Shown one piece after another: positions 27,348-36,394 of a stretch of DNA of 64,000 nucleotides (position 1 is its first letter; the number at the start of each line of letters is the position of its first letter). The stretch is from an uncultured Lachnospiraceae bacterium (GTDB taxonomy: Bacteria; Bacillota; Clostridia; Lachnospirales; Lachnospiraceae): assembly GCA_900551895.1 (NCBI GenBank), contig URXX01000006.1, positions 62,001 to 126,000 of the forward strand, in the 5' to 3' direction. A program made the position numbers and the translations under genes. Below the pieces are notes generated by a model that was not told where the DNA came from, ran no database searches, and saw only the letters and a program-made list of their open reading frames with translations.

Positions 27348-27896
27348 ATGAAAACGCAAAAAAACAACATATTTAATCACATCTTCAAATATATTTCTCA
27401 ATTCTTTTTTATTATTTGTATAGTTCTCATCTTTGCATTAGGCGGAGTAAGGCTCATCGGTTTAAATCCCTATGTAATTACAAGTGGCAGTATGGTGCCA
27501 AAATATAAAGTTGGCTCTATTGTATATATTCAAAAAGTGAATCCGGAAGAATTAAAGGTCGGAGATGACATTAGTTTTTATTTAGATGACAAGGTTGTAG
27601 CGACTCATCGAATACGTGAAATTGATGAACAAAATCGGCAGGTAAAGACATACGGCATTCACAATAAAGATTCTAACGGTAATCAAATCAACGATGCAAA
27701 CCCCGTTGATTTTGATCATATTATAGGAAAAGTAAAATTTTCCCTTCCTATACTAGGCTATATTTACTTATTCGCAAGAACAACAACCGGTAAGGCAATT
27801 ATTATTACGCTTCTTGCAATGGTATTGATTAGCTCAACAATTCATTATATTTACAAAAGGAGAAGAGATTATGGAGAGAAAACAGACAAGTCGTAA
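27348..27896 (+). CDS. sipW: Signal peptidase I, SipW type
   Basis: Membrane peptidase that removes signal peptides from a dedicated set of exported proteins. The 182-residue product has an N-terminal membrane span (about 16-39), catalytic Ser48 in TSGSMVPKYKVGS, and a catalytic His87 in VATHRI where most bacterial enzymes have Lys. That is the archaeal/ER-type dyad typical of SipW. A C-terminal span lies near residues 148-170. The ATG at 27348 is nine bases after AAGGAG; the earlier in-frame GTG includes part of that site. It heads the operon and overlaps the next gene by 26 bases, a strong sign of translational coupling with its presumed substrate. Confidence 0.93.
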   Translation: MKTQKNNIFNHIFKYISQFFFIICIVLIFALGGVRLIGLNPYVITSGSMVPKYKVGSIVYIQKVNPEELKVGDDISFYLDDKVVATHRIREIDEQNRQVKTYGIHNKDSNGNQINDANPVDFDHIIGKVKFSLPILGYIYLFARTTTGKAIIITLLAMVLISSTIHYIYKRRRDYGEKTDKS

Positions 27897-28569
27897 GACA
27901 AAACGAACAGCAATTATTGCAACATTATTGGCATGTGTATTATTAATAGGGGGAACTGTTGCATGGTTAACAACTCACAATTCATTATCAAACCAATTTA
28001 CAGTTGGTAATATCAACCCAATTGACCCTATAGAGCCGGACGGTGGTCCTGATGACAAACCGATTGATAAGGACGAGTCAAAATTAAACGGAAATTTATA
28101 TGAACCAGACTGGGTAGCAAATTCTAAAATCTTCCCGGGAGAAACAGTTGTAAAAAATCCATATGTTGGTGTTGGAGCAGGAAGCGAAAAATGCTATGTT
28201 TATGTGTACGTTAACAATACAATGAAAAACGACAACAAGGTATATTTCACAATTAACGATGGCTGGGAAGCAGTAGAAGCAACTACAACAGGAACAGACG
28301 GAGAATATGTAGGCGGAATCTTCAAATATACAGCAGGTTTAGATGGAAGCCAGGCAACAAAAAATGTATGGACAACTACACCGTTATTTAGCAATGTAGT
28401 AGCGAAAGATACTGCAACCGGAGATGATTTCATGACAGCAGATGGAACAAAGGCCGGAGCAATCGAAGTACATTCATTCCAACATCAGATGTTTGATGGA
28501 GAAGGACAAGTAATTGACGAAGCAAAAGTAGTTATTCCGGCAGCTAAAGCAGCATTTGGAATCAAATAG
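27871..28569 (+). CDS. TasA/CalY-like secreted protein with SipW-dependent signal
   Basis: Probable extracellular matrix or fibre subunit. The 232-residue product has the SipW-type signal: basic KTKRTAIIATLLACVLLIGGT, then VAWLTTHNSLSNQFTVGNI, the family hallmark (A-[YW]-x-T ... N-x-F-x-V-G). A Pro/Asp-rich stretch follows, then a beta-sandwich-like body with EKCYVYVYVNN and NDGWEAV. The ATG follows AAAGGAGAAG within the end of sipW. In Bacillus the sipW-linked substrate TasA makes amyloid-like matrix fibres; assembly here is inferred from signal type and position, not from close sequence identity. Confidence 0.85.
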   Translation: MERKQTSRKTKRTAIIATLLACVLLIGGTVAWLTTHNSLSNQFTVGNINPIDPIEPDGGPDDKPIDKDESKLNGNLYEPDWVANSKIFPGETVVKNPYVGVGAGSEKCYVYVYVNNTMKNDNKVYFTINDGWEAVEATTTGTDGEYVGGIFKYTAGLDGSQATKNVWTTTPLFSNVVAKDTATGDDFMTADGTKAGAIEVHSFQHQMFDGEGQVIDEAKVVIPAAKAAFGIK

Positions 28570-28629
28570 TAATTAAGCATACAAGAATAAGACAATAATA
28601 ATGAAATAATAATCAACGAGGAGGAAGAA

Positions 28630-29205
28630 ATGACAAAGAATAGGAAAAGAGTTGTGATGGGTTTGTTCTTAATTTTATGCTTGGGAATTTTTTCTTCCTC
28701 GGCATTTTTAATAAGAAAAATTAAGACAGATAATGTAATCACATTTGGTAATGTGAAAGTACAATTAATCAATCACACATTAGATGAAAATGGTAAAGAA
28801 GTAGAAGTAAAAGATGGTAAAGAAGAATTATTAAAATATGAAGATGTATCCCGGATTATTAAAGTGAAAAATGTTTGTAATCACTCGGTATACGTCAGAG
28901 TGAAATTGAACACAACAGGGAAAAAGAATCAAGAGATATTTCCAGCAGAAGATTATGTAAATTACAAATTTGCAGATGAGAAGTGGCGGGAGAAAGATGG
29001 TTGGATTTATTATACAGACGTCTTAGAGCCGAATAAAACGACAGAAGATTTGATGCGGGGAATAGAGTTTGATGTGAATAGATTGACCAGCGAATATGCG
29101 GGAAGCGATATTGAATTTAAAGCGGAAGTGCAGGCGGTACAAAGTGAAAATAACAGCAAAAATGTATTCGCGGTTGAAGGCTGGCCCGAGGAGGTGGCAA
29201 AATAG
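28630..29205 (+). CDS. Small exported protein with SipW-type signal
   Basis: A 191-residue protein of the same general plan as its neighbour: basic start (MTKNRKRV), one hydrophobic span, then KTDNVITFGNVKVQLINHTL, matching the N-x-F-x-x-G-x-V block that follows SipW-type signals. It then has VCNHSVYVRVKL, resembling the VYVR strand seen in the protein at 34232. The ATG follows GAGGAGG by six bases. The stop overlaps the start of the giant gene by one base (TAG/GTG). I infer a minor matrix component or fibre-capping protein; the precise family is not recognised. Confidence 0.75.
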   Translation: MTKNRKRVVMGLFLILCLGIFSSSAFLIRKIKTDNVITFGNVKVQLINHTLDENGKEVEVKDGKEELLKYEDVSRIIKVKNVCNHSVYVRVKLNTTGKKNQEIFPAEDYVNYKFADEKWREKDGWIYYTDVLEPNKTTEDLMRGIEFDVNRLTSEYAGSDIEFKAEVQAVQSENNSKNVFAVEGWPEEVAK

Positions 29206-32200
29206 TGGACAAGCAAAAAAGTAGTGTGCGCAAGTATATAGCAGGTATATTGGTTTTGGCGATGCTGTTGCCGATTTTTTCCGGATTTGCCACAACGGTA
29301 AAAGCAGAAGAGCCGGTGAGAAAGATTAGCAGTTTTGATGAGTTGCTTGTATTTGCGGCGGCAAGTCAAAGTTTTGATTTTAAAGATCAAACTATCGTTT
29401 TAACGGAAGATATTGAGATTGGTGAGATAGAACAGAGCATTTTGGATCACTATGGAATTAAACATCTGACAATCGGTACAAAAGATTTGCCGTTTCAGGG
29501 AACTTTTGATGGTCAGGGGCATACAATCAAAGGTTTAAAATATGATCCAAACATTATTAAAGATGCTAACAGTGGACTGTTTTCTTTTATAGAAAATGCT
29601 ACAATTAAAAATCTGATTGTAGAAAATGCGGATTTAGACTGTATTTTCCAGGGTGGAGTTATTGTAGGTTATGCGGAAAACTCAAAATTGGAAAATATTA
29701 CCGTATTAAACAGTAAGTTGAAAATATCACCTGCGAATAACGTTGTTTCTCTTGTGACAAACGGTGGATTTTCAGGTGGCGGTATTGCCGGAATTGTGGA
29801 AAATTCCCTGCTATATAACTGTGAAGTAAGTGGAACGGAAGTAGTTAATAACTCCACTGCAGGCGTTACCGGTGTCGGTGGAGAAGGTCTTTATATGGGA
29901 GGTCTTGTCGGTTGGGCATCAAGTTCCACAATAGAATATTGCCGTGCCCGCGCCAACTATAAAGGGGAAGGCGATAGCAGAGAGCTACGCAACACGGTTG
30001 TCAGAAATGATTATAAAATTGCGGTAGGTGCATTAGGCGGAAAATCTGTATATGCAGGGGGAATTATTGGCGGAGTGAATAATGGCTGTCATATTATTGA
30101 CTGTTTTAGCACAGCTAAAGTTTCCTTTGATGTGGCAAACTATGTGGCAGTTGGTTCAGGTATTGCCGGATATGCCGGGGGAATTACCGGTGCGTTGCGT
30201 GGAAATTCTGAAATTGTGAGATGCCATTATGCAGGGGATATTTCTTCACAACAGTACAATGCAGTTTTGGTTATACCGATTATACAGCATAATGTTAATC
30301 TGAGTGGGATTGCACGAATAGTGGATAGCGGTTGTGAAGTGAGTTATTCTTACTTTAAGCCAAGCGCAATTGCCAGTGGTGTATCTATCAGGGCAGTGGG
30401 TGATGATGATGATAATGAGGTACATGGTCCAAGAGATGACGCCACGTATGAGGACATAGACTTTTGGGAATCCAAATTCTATGATTTTATAGGTGATGAA
30501 CCACGCCAGACATATTTAAACTTAAAAACACACTATAATAAATGGGTAATGGATTATGACTTGGGTATTCCTGTTCATGGAAAATCTGTAATGGCAACCT
30601 TTGATTTTCCGGGAGCAGGCAAAGTGAAAATTGACAAGACGGCGTTGGTAAATGTTCCTGCAGAAACAAGTGACCCGTTAAGTTTTGCCATTCAAGGCGT
30701 ACACCCAAGAGAAGAACAGGCGGTTACTTTAACAATGGAATTAAATGACCGCTACAGATTAATGAATTGGTATAAAAAAGCAAACGTGGAGAAACACGAA
30801 GTTTCCGATATGAAAGAGATTCTTGCGCTTACACAGAATGACGGAGCGAAATTGGAAGGAGTTGAAAATCCTAAGAAAGTTCCAATTCAGGACAGGGATT
30901 TATTTGCAGCCGGAGTGGAAGCGGAAGTAACATTCTATGAGTTAGATGGTCAGACAACAGTCGCAGATGAGTGGTATAAATATGATGCAACTCTGAAAGA
31001 ACATATGCCAAATCCAATAGAGGGAAGTAAATTCTATGGTTGGACAACTATTCCAAATCCTTCTGAGGAGGAAAAAGGATACTCGGCTATTACTTCTACA
31101 CAATTAAAAGATATTAAACAACAGGGGGAATTTTACCCGAATGGTGCAGCAGTAAAGAAAGAGATGAAGTTGTACCCAATCTATATTAACTCATTGGCTA
31201 ATGTTTTGACGGAATTTGAAGGAAATGAACAAGATGAAAATCCAGATGTGACGCTAAGAGAGGGTGTTGGAAGAACACTCGTAGAATCAGATAAAAATAA
31301 TGTCTATATCGACGTTGAAGCGAAAGACGGAACGAAAGAATTCCCGAAGGGATACCAATTCCGTGGCTGGTATAAAAAACAGGCTGATGGAACGGAAGTA
31401 TGTGTTAGCAGAGAGTACAGGTATAAAGTGCCGGACTTGACGGAAAAGGTTACATATGTGGCAAGGTTTAATTATGAAGTAGAGTATTGGGCGAAAGCAT
31501 TCCATCAAGGAGAAAATAGTCCGTTTGAGGAACCTATGCTTTACACAACAATTATACATACTTATAAGGAAACATTCCAAAATATTAATGGTCCAACTTA
31601 TTGTAGAGAAGAAATTATTGGTTGGGGAACAGAGTTTAAAAACCATGGAGCAAATGGAACGTGTGATGACAGTTATGCTGAACAAATTACAACTCCACTA
31701 AAAGTATATTCTCATAACAATCGCGAAGGTGCTTACAATGCGTATGAAATTTCAATGAATACAGATTTTCCAAATTCAGGAAAAATAGATAGTATGACGG
31801 TAGGCTCACCTATAAATTATACTTTTAAGTATATTCCTACTCCACTGGCTAAAGATAGGTATCATCTTCAATTTTGGACATTGGAAAAAGATGGGGGAAA
31901 GTGGACGTATACCGGGAAGAACTTGGAAAATGGTGAAAATGAAATGAATACAGGTGGACTTGATTCGTATGATAAGTACACTGGTTATGCAATGATTAGT
32001 ACAGATGTTGTTTTTCATGACGAAATGGGAAATGTAAAAACAACTGTACAGAGACGCTATGACGACGCGATATTTATGTTGTCGGATAATGAACATCAAT
32101 ATAAGTATCCGCTTTCCGGAACTGATGTTTCTGTTGATACGGAGGACGGCGGAAAAATTTCAGGGAAATTGGAACGCAAGGCATCTCCGACAGATGCACA

Positions 32201-34217
32201 GATGAAACGGAACGGCTACCAATTTCTTGGGTGGATTTCAGGAAACGAAGTCGCAAAAGACAGCGCAGAGTGGAATTATATTTACGATGCGAAAGAGGAA
32301 TATTGTACATCGAATGTTGAAAAAGCAAAGCCGTATTTGCTGAAAGAATATGATGGGGAACATTCTTCTTATCTGGACGAACGTTTAAAAGTAAAAGAAA
32401 CAATGGATTTATATCCGGTATATGCAAAATATGATGTGACAACAACAACGAATATTCATCAGATTGAAAATCTTCCGAACGGAATCAATTTGCCGAACAA
32501 ACCAAGTTATACGGTTGAGGAATTACCGGACGAATTTGGAAAGGCAAAAGTGACGGTAACCGCAGAAAGCGGAAAAGTATCCGTACTTTCATCAGAGCCA
32601 GATGGTAAGAAATATGAATTGATGTCTCTGATTTGTGAAACAGATGGAGAGCAGCAGATACTGAAAACTGTATCAAACGGTTCGGAATATGTATACACCG
32701 GTGAGATTGTCGCAGGAAAATCATATAAGTTTATTGCAGTTTATAGCCCTGTATTAGTTCTTTATCACATGAATGATAATGACACTATAAATCCTGTTGT
32801 CAAAGATATGGGTGAACGACTTGGTGTATCACCGAATCCGGACTTTGACAAAATTGCAGATGTAGAACAGTCGTACTTTGCGGGCTGGACACAACAAAAA
32901 CCACAGGCAGGGCATGTTTGGAAATTCGCTTCAAAAGAAGCGTTAGACGCTTCAAAAATTTCATTTGTTTCCAAAGATGCTGTTGTTAAACAGTTTATGG
33001 ATTTGTGGCCGGTATTTGTAAAAACTTCGATTAAGGTAAACAGTAATATTGATACCGTTATCGCGGGAGAGGGTGGTAAGCCTGAGCAATATCGTAAGTT
33101 AGTAAGAAACACTGACGGTTCTATGCAGTTGGAAGCATATGAATACGACGGATATGTGTTCAAAGGCTGGTATACAGATTATAAAGACGACGGCAGCATG
33201 GGAACTAAGGTGTCGGATAAAATGGTTGTGAAGTTAAAACCGGAGCAGTTGTTTGAAGAAAAAACATACACGGCGGTATTTAATAGCGCTAATGTCGTAA
33301 CTTACCACGATATGGAAGGAAATCCAATCTGTAAAGTAAATGTGGAAGAGGGAACAAGAAGTTTTGTCAATGAAAATGGAGATGTACTTGATACAGAGCC
33401 GATTTTGAAAATGAACGAACTGCTGGGGAACAGCGGAACGTTTATAGAATGGCAGTGGAAATCCGATGACAAGATGATAACATGGGATACATTTAAAAAT
33501 ACGCTAATTACAGCGGATATGGAACTTTACCCGTGTATTGTAAAGACAACAGCAAAGGATTCCCAGCATAGTGATTATACGGACAAAGTGGAATTCCATG
33601 TTTCAAGTCTTCCGGAAGAAAATCCTTTGGCACAGAAGGGGGCGTATATGCTGAACGGATTGTTTAAAGAAGAGTATACCCAGCCGAATTTAACGCTGCA
33701 TACAGAACGACAGGTTTGGAATCCGGCGGAGGATAAGAAACAATCTATTCCAATCACAGAACTGCCTACAAAGATGTATACAACAATCACTGAAGACGGA
33801 AACAGTACATATGTCGAGGCGAGTCAGGGACCTGTATACACAGATACTTATGGAGATGCATTGCATGAATTCTTTGGAAAATTAAAACTGACAAAAGAAT
33901 ATGTAAATGCAGACGAAGACGGTGTTGTATATATTGATGTTGTGAAAAAAGATTCCAAAGAAACAAGAAGAATACCGATAGACGTAAGTGGCGGTAAAGG
34001 AACAACAACGGTACATCTTCCGGTAGGAGAATATCAGATAGCAGAAAACTTAGACTGGAACTGGCGAGACAATATAAAATCAACCTCCAACGTGGACGGG
34101 CAGGGCAATATTGCAATTCGCATCGGTGCAGAGGAAGAGGTTGTTATTCGGAACGAGCGCGTAAATGAGAAATGGCTTGACGGTGCGGACAGAAAGAAAA
34201 ATATTTATCAGAAATAA
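29205..34217 (+). CDS. Giant secreted surface protein: GLUG beta-helix, InlB-like repeats, SpaA-like C-terminus
   Basis: A 1670-residue exported protein with an ordinary signal peptide (ending VKAEEP). Residues about 150-350 contain GLUG-type repeats (IAGIVENS, MGGLVGWASS, AGGIIGGVNNG, AGGITGALRGN), typical of a right-handed beta-helix. Residues about 575-1455 hold repeated modules of the Listeria-Bacteroides/InlB B-repeat kind, each with a YxFxGWY or FLGW motif (QFRGWYKK, QFLGWIS, VFKGWYTD). The C-terminus (about 1555-1660) resembles a Cna-B/SpaA domain, ending NERVNEKWLDGADRKKNIYQ. No wall-sorting signal is present, so retention must depend on partners. The start is GTG at 29205 after GAGGAGG, coupled to the preceding stop. 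Confidence 0.85.
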   Translation: MDKQKSSVRKYIAGILVLAMLLPIFSGFATTVKAEEPVRKISSFDELLVFAAASQSFDFKDQTIVLTEDIEIGEIEQSILDHYGIKHLTIGTKDLPFQGTFDGQGHTIKGLKYDPNIIKDANSGLFSFIENATIKNLIVENADLDCIFQGGVIVGYAENSKLENITVLNSKLKISPANNVVSLVTNGGFSGGGIAGIVENSLLYNCEVSGTEVVNNSTAGVTGVGGEGLYMGGLVGWASSSTIEYCRARANYKGEGDSRELRNTVVRNDYKIAVGALGGKSVYAGGIIGGVNNGCHIIDCFSTAKVSFDVANYVAVGSGIAGYAGGITGALRGNSEIVRCHYAGDISSQQYNAVLVIPIIQHNVNLSGIARIVDSGCEVSYSYFKPSAIASGVSIRAVGDDDDNEVHGPRDDATYEDIDFWESKFYDFIGDEPRQTYLNLKTHYNKWVMDYDLGIPVHGKSVMATFDFPGAGKVKIDKTALVNVPAETSDPLSFAIQGVHPREEQAVTLTMELNDRYRLMNWYKKANVEKHEVSDMKEILALTQNDGAKLEGVENPKKVPIQDRDLFAAGVEAEVTFYELDGQTTVADEWYKYDATLKEHMPNPIEGSKFYGWTTIPNPSEEEKGYSAITSTQLKDIKQQGEFYPNGAAVKKEMKLYPIYINSLANVLTEFEGNEQDENPDVTLREGVGRTLVESDKNNVYIDVEAKDGTKEFPKGYQFRGWYKKQADGTEVCVSREYRYKVPDLTEKVTYVARFNYEVEYWAKAFHQGENSPFEEPMLYTTIIHTYKETFQNINGPTYCREEIIGWGTEFKNHGANGTCDDSYAEQITTPLKVYSHNNREGAYNAYEISMNTDFPNSGKIDSMTVGSPINYTFKYIPTPLAKDRYHLQFWTLEKDGGKWTYTGKNLENGENEMNTGGLDSYDKYTGYAMISTDVVFHDEMGNVKTTVQRRYDDAIFMLSDNEHQYKYPLSGTDVSVDTEDGGKISGKLERKASPTDAQMKRNGYQFLGWISGNEVAKDSAEWNYIYDAKEEYCTSNVEKAKPYLLKEYDGEHSSYLDERLKVKETMDLYPVYAKYDVTTTTNIHQIENLPNGINLPNKPSYTVEELPDEFGKAKVTVTAESGKVSVLSSEPDGKKYELMSLICETDGEQQILKTVSNGSEYVYTGEIVAGKSYKFIAVYSPVLVLYHMNDNDTINPVVKDMGERLGVSPNPDFDKIADVEQSYFAGWTQQKPQAGHVWKFASKEALDASKISFVSKDAVVKQFMDLWPVFVKTSIKVNSNIDTVIAGEGGKPEQYRKLVRNTDGSMQLEAYEYDGYVFKGWYTDYKDDGSMGTKVSDKMVVKLKPEQLFEEKTYTAVFNSANVVTYHDMEGNPICKVNVEEGTRSFVNENGDVLDTEPILKMNELLGNSGTFIEWQWKSDDKMITWDTFKNTLITADMELYPCIVKTTAKDSQHSDYTDKVEFHVSSLPEENPLAQKGAYMLNGLFKEEYTQPNLTLHTERQVWNPAEDKKQSIPITELPTKMYTTITEDGNSTYVEASQGPVYTDTYGDALHEFFGKLKLTKEYVNADEDGVVYIDVVKKDSKETRRIPIDVSGGKGTTTVHLPVGEYQIAENLDWNWRDNIKSTSNVDGQGNIAIRIGAEEEVVIRNERVNEKWLDGADRKKNIYQK

Positions 34218-34231
34218 AGGAGTGATACGCT

Positions 34232-34834
34232 ATGAAAGAAAAGAAAATAGGGAAAAAAATATCGATTGCGTTACTCCTTTTGACTGTCATAATAGCAGGT
34301 GTTACCATCGCATATTTACAGAGTAAAGGTAATTTGACTAACCAATTTGACGTAGGGAAAGTAAGCGCCAAGATTGAAGAAAATTTTGACGGACAGGTCA
34401 AAAGTAATGTAAGAGTTACAAATACGGGAAATATGCCGGTATATGTCAGATGTAATCTTTCTGTTTACTATGAAACATCGAAGGGGAAAGAACAAGATTC
34501 GGAAGCAGAAACAAAAACAGATAATATATCAATAAATGTTCCGGAACAAGGCGAAGATTATACTTTAGAATTTCCAGATGGGTTTAAGGATAACTGGCTG
34601 GAGATAGACGGAATTTACTATTACCGCAAACCTCTTCAAAATGGTGAATCCGTACAATTTATCAAAAATTGTAAAGAAGTAAAGAAGAAAGATGGAGAGA
34701 AACTGGTTGTGGATATTTCCACACAGTCCATTCAGGCGGAGCCGGAAAGAGCGGTGTCTGATGCATGGAAAAAGGTAGTAGTCGATTCTGAAACAAAAGA
34801 ATTAAAGGAGGCAGTGAGAAATGAAAATAAATAA
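34232..34834 (+). CDS. Small exported protein with SipW-type signal
   Basis: A 200-residue protein with the SipW-type signal in near-consensus form: basic MKEKKIGKKIS, a hydrophobic span, then AYLQSKGNLTNQFDVGKV. The body has NTGNMPVYVRCNLSVYY and DNWLEIDGIYYYRKPL, similar in layout to the protein at 28630 (YVRVKL ... DGWIYYTDVL), so the two are probably paralogues. The ATG follows AAAGGAGTG. Its 3' end overlaps the next gene by 14 bases. Likely role: second minor subunit of the surface assembly. Confidence 0.78.
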   Translation: MKEKKIGKKISIALLLLTVIIAGVTIAYLQSKGNLTNQFDVGKVSAKIEENFDGQVKSNVRVTNTGNMPVYVRCNLSVYYETSKGKEQDSEAETKTDNISINVPEQGEDYTLEFPDGFKDNWLEIDGIYYYRKPLQNGESVQFIKNCKEVKKKDGEKLVVDISTQSIQAEPERAVSDAWKKVVVDSETKELKEAVRNENK

Positions 34835-35435
34835 GTGGAAAACTGCATTCCTTGTATGCATTCTTGCGTTATTGTTTGTTCCGAGAGAAGCATATGCGAA
34901 AGAAACGCCGACCATTATTTATAATGGACAGAAGAAAACATTTGATTTAAAGAACATATCAGAGAATGATTTGTTTAAAGAATTAAAAGGATTAATGCCG
35001 GGTGATAGTGTGGAACAGGAAATTATCATTCAGACAAAAGATTTAACAAAAGAAACCAGTTTATTTCTGGAGGCAGATTGCAAAGACGAACAGGAACTGT
35101 TAAAAGATATGCAATTTTCTGTAAAGCAGGACGGAAGAGAAATCAGTCAGAGTGCAGTGTCATTTAATCAAATAAGATTAGGACAATTTAAAGATAACTC
35201 GACAGTTAAAGTGACGGTTACATTGGAAGTGCCTGTGACGGTTGGCAATGAAATTGCAGAAAAAGAATACAATACAGAATGGACAGTGATTGCACAGGAA
35301 GATGGGAAAGATATTAATTCAAAACCTATAAAAACGGGAGATGATTTCCCGATAGCAATGAGTATGGGAATCCTTGTGCTTTGCGCGGCAACAATTGTAT
35401 ATGTTTTAAAAAGAAAGAATCATCATAATCCATAA
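34821..35435 (+). CDS. Exported protein with degenerate sortase signal, last gene of the sipW operon
   Basis: A 204-residue protein with a classical signal peptide ending EAYAKE, a beta-rich ectodomain (about 28-160), then a C-terminal PIKTGDDFP motif, a hydrophobic span and KRKNHHNP. This is the architecture of a sortase-anchored protein with a degenerate LPXTG (here PIKTGD). The ATG lies nine bases after AAAGGAGG. It is the only member of the operon with a wall-anchor signal, so it may tether the secreted fibre or the giant protein to the wall; that is inference. It is followed by a terminator. Confidence 0.8.
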   Translation: MKINKWKTAFLVCILALLFVPREAYAKETPTIIYNGQKKTFDLKNISENDLFKELKGLMPGDSVEQEIIIQTKDLTKETSLFLEADCKDEQELLKDMQFSVKQDGREISQSAVSFNQIRLGQFKDNSTVKVTVTLEVPVTVGNEIAEKEYNTEWTVIAQEDGKDINSKPIKTGDDFPIAMSMGILVLCAATIVYVLKRKNHHNP

Positions 35436-35821
35436 TAAAAAGTGTTGTAAACTGAAAAAACAGTTGCAACACTTTTTTGTTTAGAAATATCTTCAATGGA
35501 TATATATTTTCTCTCAAGATTATGGCTGTAGAAGTCGGTGGTATATATCTCTTTTTGTGCATATGAAACGGTTATTTTACCTTGTATAGATGTTTTCTCA
35601 TTTTGAAAAGGATATGTTGCTATTTCAAAATCAATAGTTGCTGTTACGGGTAAATGTTCTTGATTTTTATCTGTTAGCAAAAAGCCATATAAGGTATGTG
35701 ATTTCTTCTCAATCTTCGGAGTTTTAAAGGAATGATACATGAATTGTACAATACACAAAACTCCGGTAATCAAAAGAATAGAAAAGAAAATAATAATAAA
35801 TTTTTTTGAAGATTGTTTCAT
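35423..35821 (-). CDS. Membrane-anchored hypothetical protein downstream of the DtxR-family gene
   Basis: A 132-residue protein on the minus strand with an N-terminal membrane span (KKFIIIFFSILLITGVLCIVQFMY) and a beta-rich extracytoplasmic part; no lipobox and no family recognised. I chose the ATG at 35821, seven bases after GGAG; an ATG six bases upstream is less well placed. It starts 33 bases after the stop of the DtxR-family regulator and is probably in its transcript. Its last codons overlap the end of the convergent sipW operon and contain that operon's terminator, so it may be a real but weakly constrained gene. Confidence 0.6.
   Translation of the reverse strand: MKQSSKKFIIIFFSILLITGVLCIVQFMYHSFKTPKIEKKSHTLYGFLLTDKNQEHLPVTATIDFEIATYPFQNEKTSIQGKITVSYAQKEIYTTDFYSHNLERKYISIEDISKQKSVATVFSVYNTFYYGL
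35437..35479 (+). terminator. Terminator of the sipW operon
   Basis: AAAAGTGTTGTAAACTG pairs with CAGTTGCAACACTTTT, with a small bulge, and has T- and A-runs on either side. It lies inside the 3' end of the convergent minus-strand gene. Confidence 0.85.
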
Positions 35822-35854
35822 AGGCATGCTCCATTCTTTGAAGGTATTCCCTTT

Positions 35855-36220
35855 TTAATGCACGTGTCGTTTAATTGCCTCAAAACTCTCTTTACTGATA
35901 ACGTGTTCCATCTTGCAGGCGTCCTCTGATGCGATTTCTTCCGGCACGCCAAGTCTGACAAGCCATGCGGTAAGTAATTCATGTCGCTCATAAATCATCT
36001 CCGCAATCTCCCGCCCGGCATCTGTAAGATAAATAAATCCTGCATCAGTAACTGTAATCTGATTTTTTTCACGAAGATTTTTCATTGCCACACTTACGCT
36101 GGACTTTTTGAATCCCAGTTCATTTGCTATATCTACAGAACGGACAACAGGAAGGGTTTTACTTAACACTAATATTGTTTCAAGATAGTTCTCAGCAGAT
36201 TCATTAATTGCTGTTTTCAT
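35855..36220 (-). CDS. DtxR/MntR-family metal-dependent repressor
   Basis: Probable iron or manganese sensor controlling the adjacent feo genes. The 121-residue protein has an N-terminal winged helix (SVDIANELGFKKSSVSVAMKNLREKNQI) and a dimerisation/metal domain with ESAENYLETI, YERHELL and ACKMEHVIS, which supply the Glu, His and Cys ligands of the family. The C-terminal SH3-like domain is absent, as in MntR. I chose the ATG at 36220, ten bases after AAAGGAG. It is divergent from feoA, with promoters only 15 bases apart. The operators at 36333, 36856 and 44406 are its likely sites. Confidence 0.9.
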   Translation of the reverse strand: MKTAINESAENYLETILVLSKTLPVVRSVDIANELGFKKSSVSVAMKNLREKNQITVTDAGFIYLTDAGREIAEMIYERHELLTAWLVRLGVPEEIASEDACKMEHVISKESFEAIKRHVH

Positions 36221-36272
36221 CAATAAAATTCTCCTTTGTCTATAAAATTTTGTGTTCGATTTCGTCTTTGTA

Positions 36273-36301
36273 AGTATAACATATAAAGAAGAAAAAAACA
36301 A
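36273..36301 (-). promoter_or_regulatory. Promoter of the DtxR-family gene
   Basis: On the minus strand TTGTTT (36296-36301) and TATACT (36273-36278) are 17 bases apart, giving a leader of roughly 45 bases. Confidence 0.55.
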
Positions 36302-36316
36302 ATTCGGATAAAGTTA

Positions 36317-36345
36317 TTGACAGTGTACTATGGTTAGAGTATACT
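36317..36345 (+). promoter_or_regulatory. Promoter of the feoA-feoA-feoB operon
   Basis: TTGACA (36317-36322) and TATACT (36340-36345) are exactly 17 bases apart. The -10 box sits inside one candidate operator, and a second lies just downstream. Confidence 0.85.
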
Positions 36346-36348
36346 AAC
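36333..36348 (+). promoter_or_regulatory. Candidate DtxR-family operator overlapping the feoA -10 box
   Basis: The inverted repeat GTTAG-N6-CTAAC straddles the -10 hexamer. The same GTTAG-N6-CTAA pattern occurs before feoB (36856) and before the DUF3793 gene (44406), each in an iron-related context, which supports a shared repressor site. Confidence 0.7.
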
Positions 36349-36354
36349 GATAGA

Positions 36355-36369
36355 TGAAAATGTTTATCA
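36355..36369 (+). promoter_or_regulatory. Candidate Fur box before feoA
   Basis: TGAAAATGTTTATCA matches the Fur consensus TGATAATNATTATCA at 12 of 14 informative positions. It lies just downstream of the predicted start of transcription, so feoA may answer to two regulators. No fur gene is in the window. Confidence 0.55.
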
Positions 36370-36394
36370 ATATCAGAAAGAAGAGGGTGTGATG

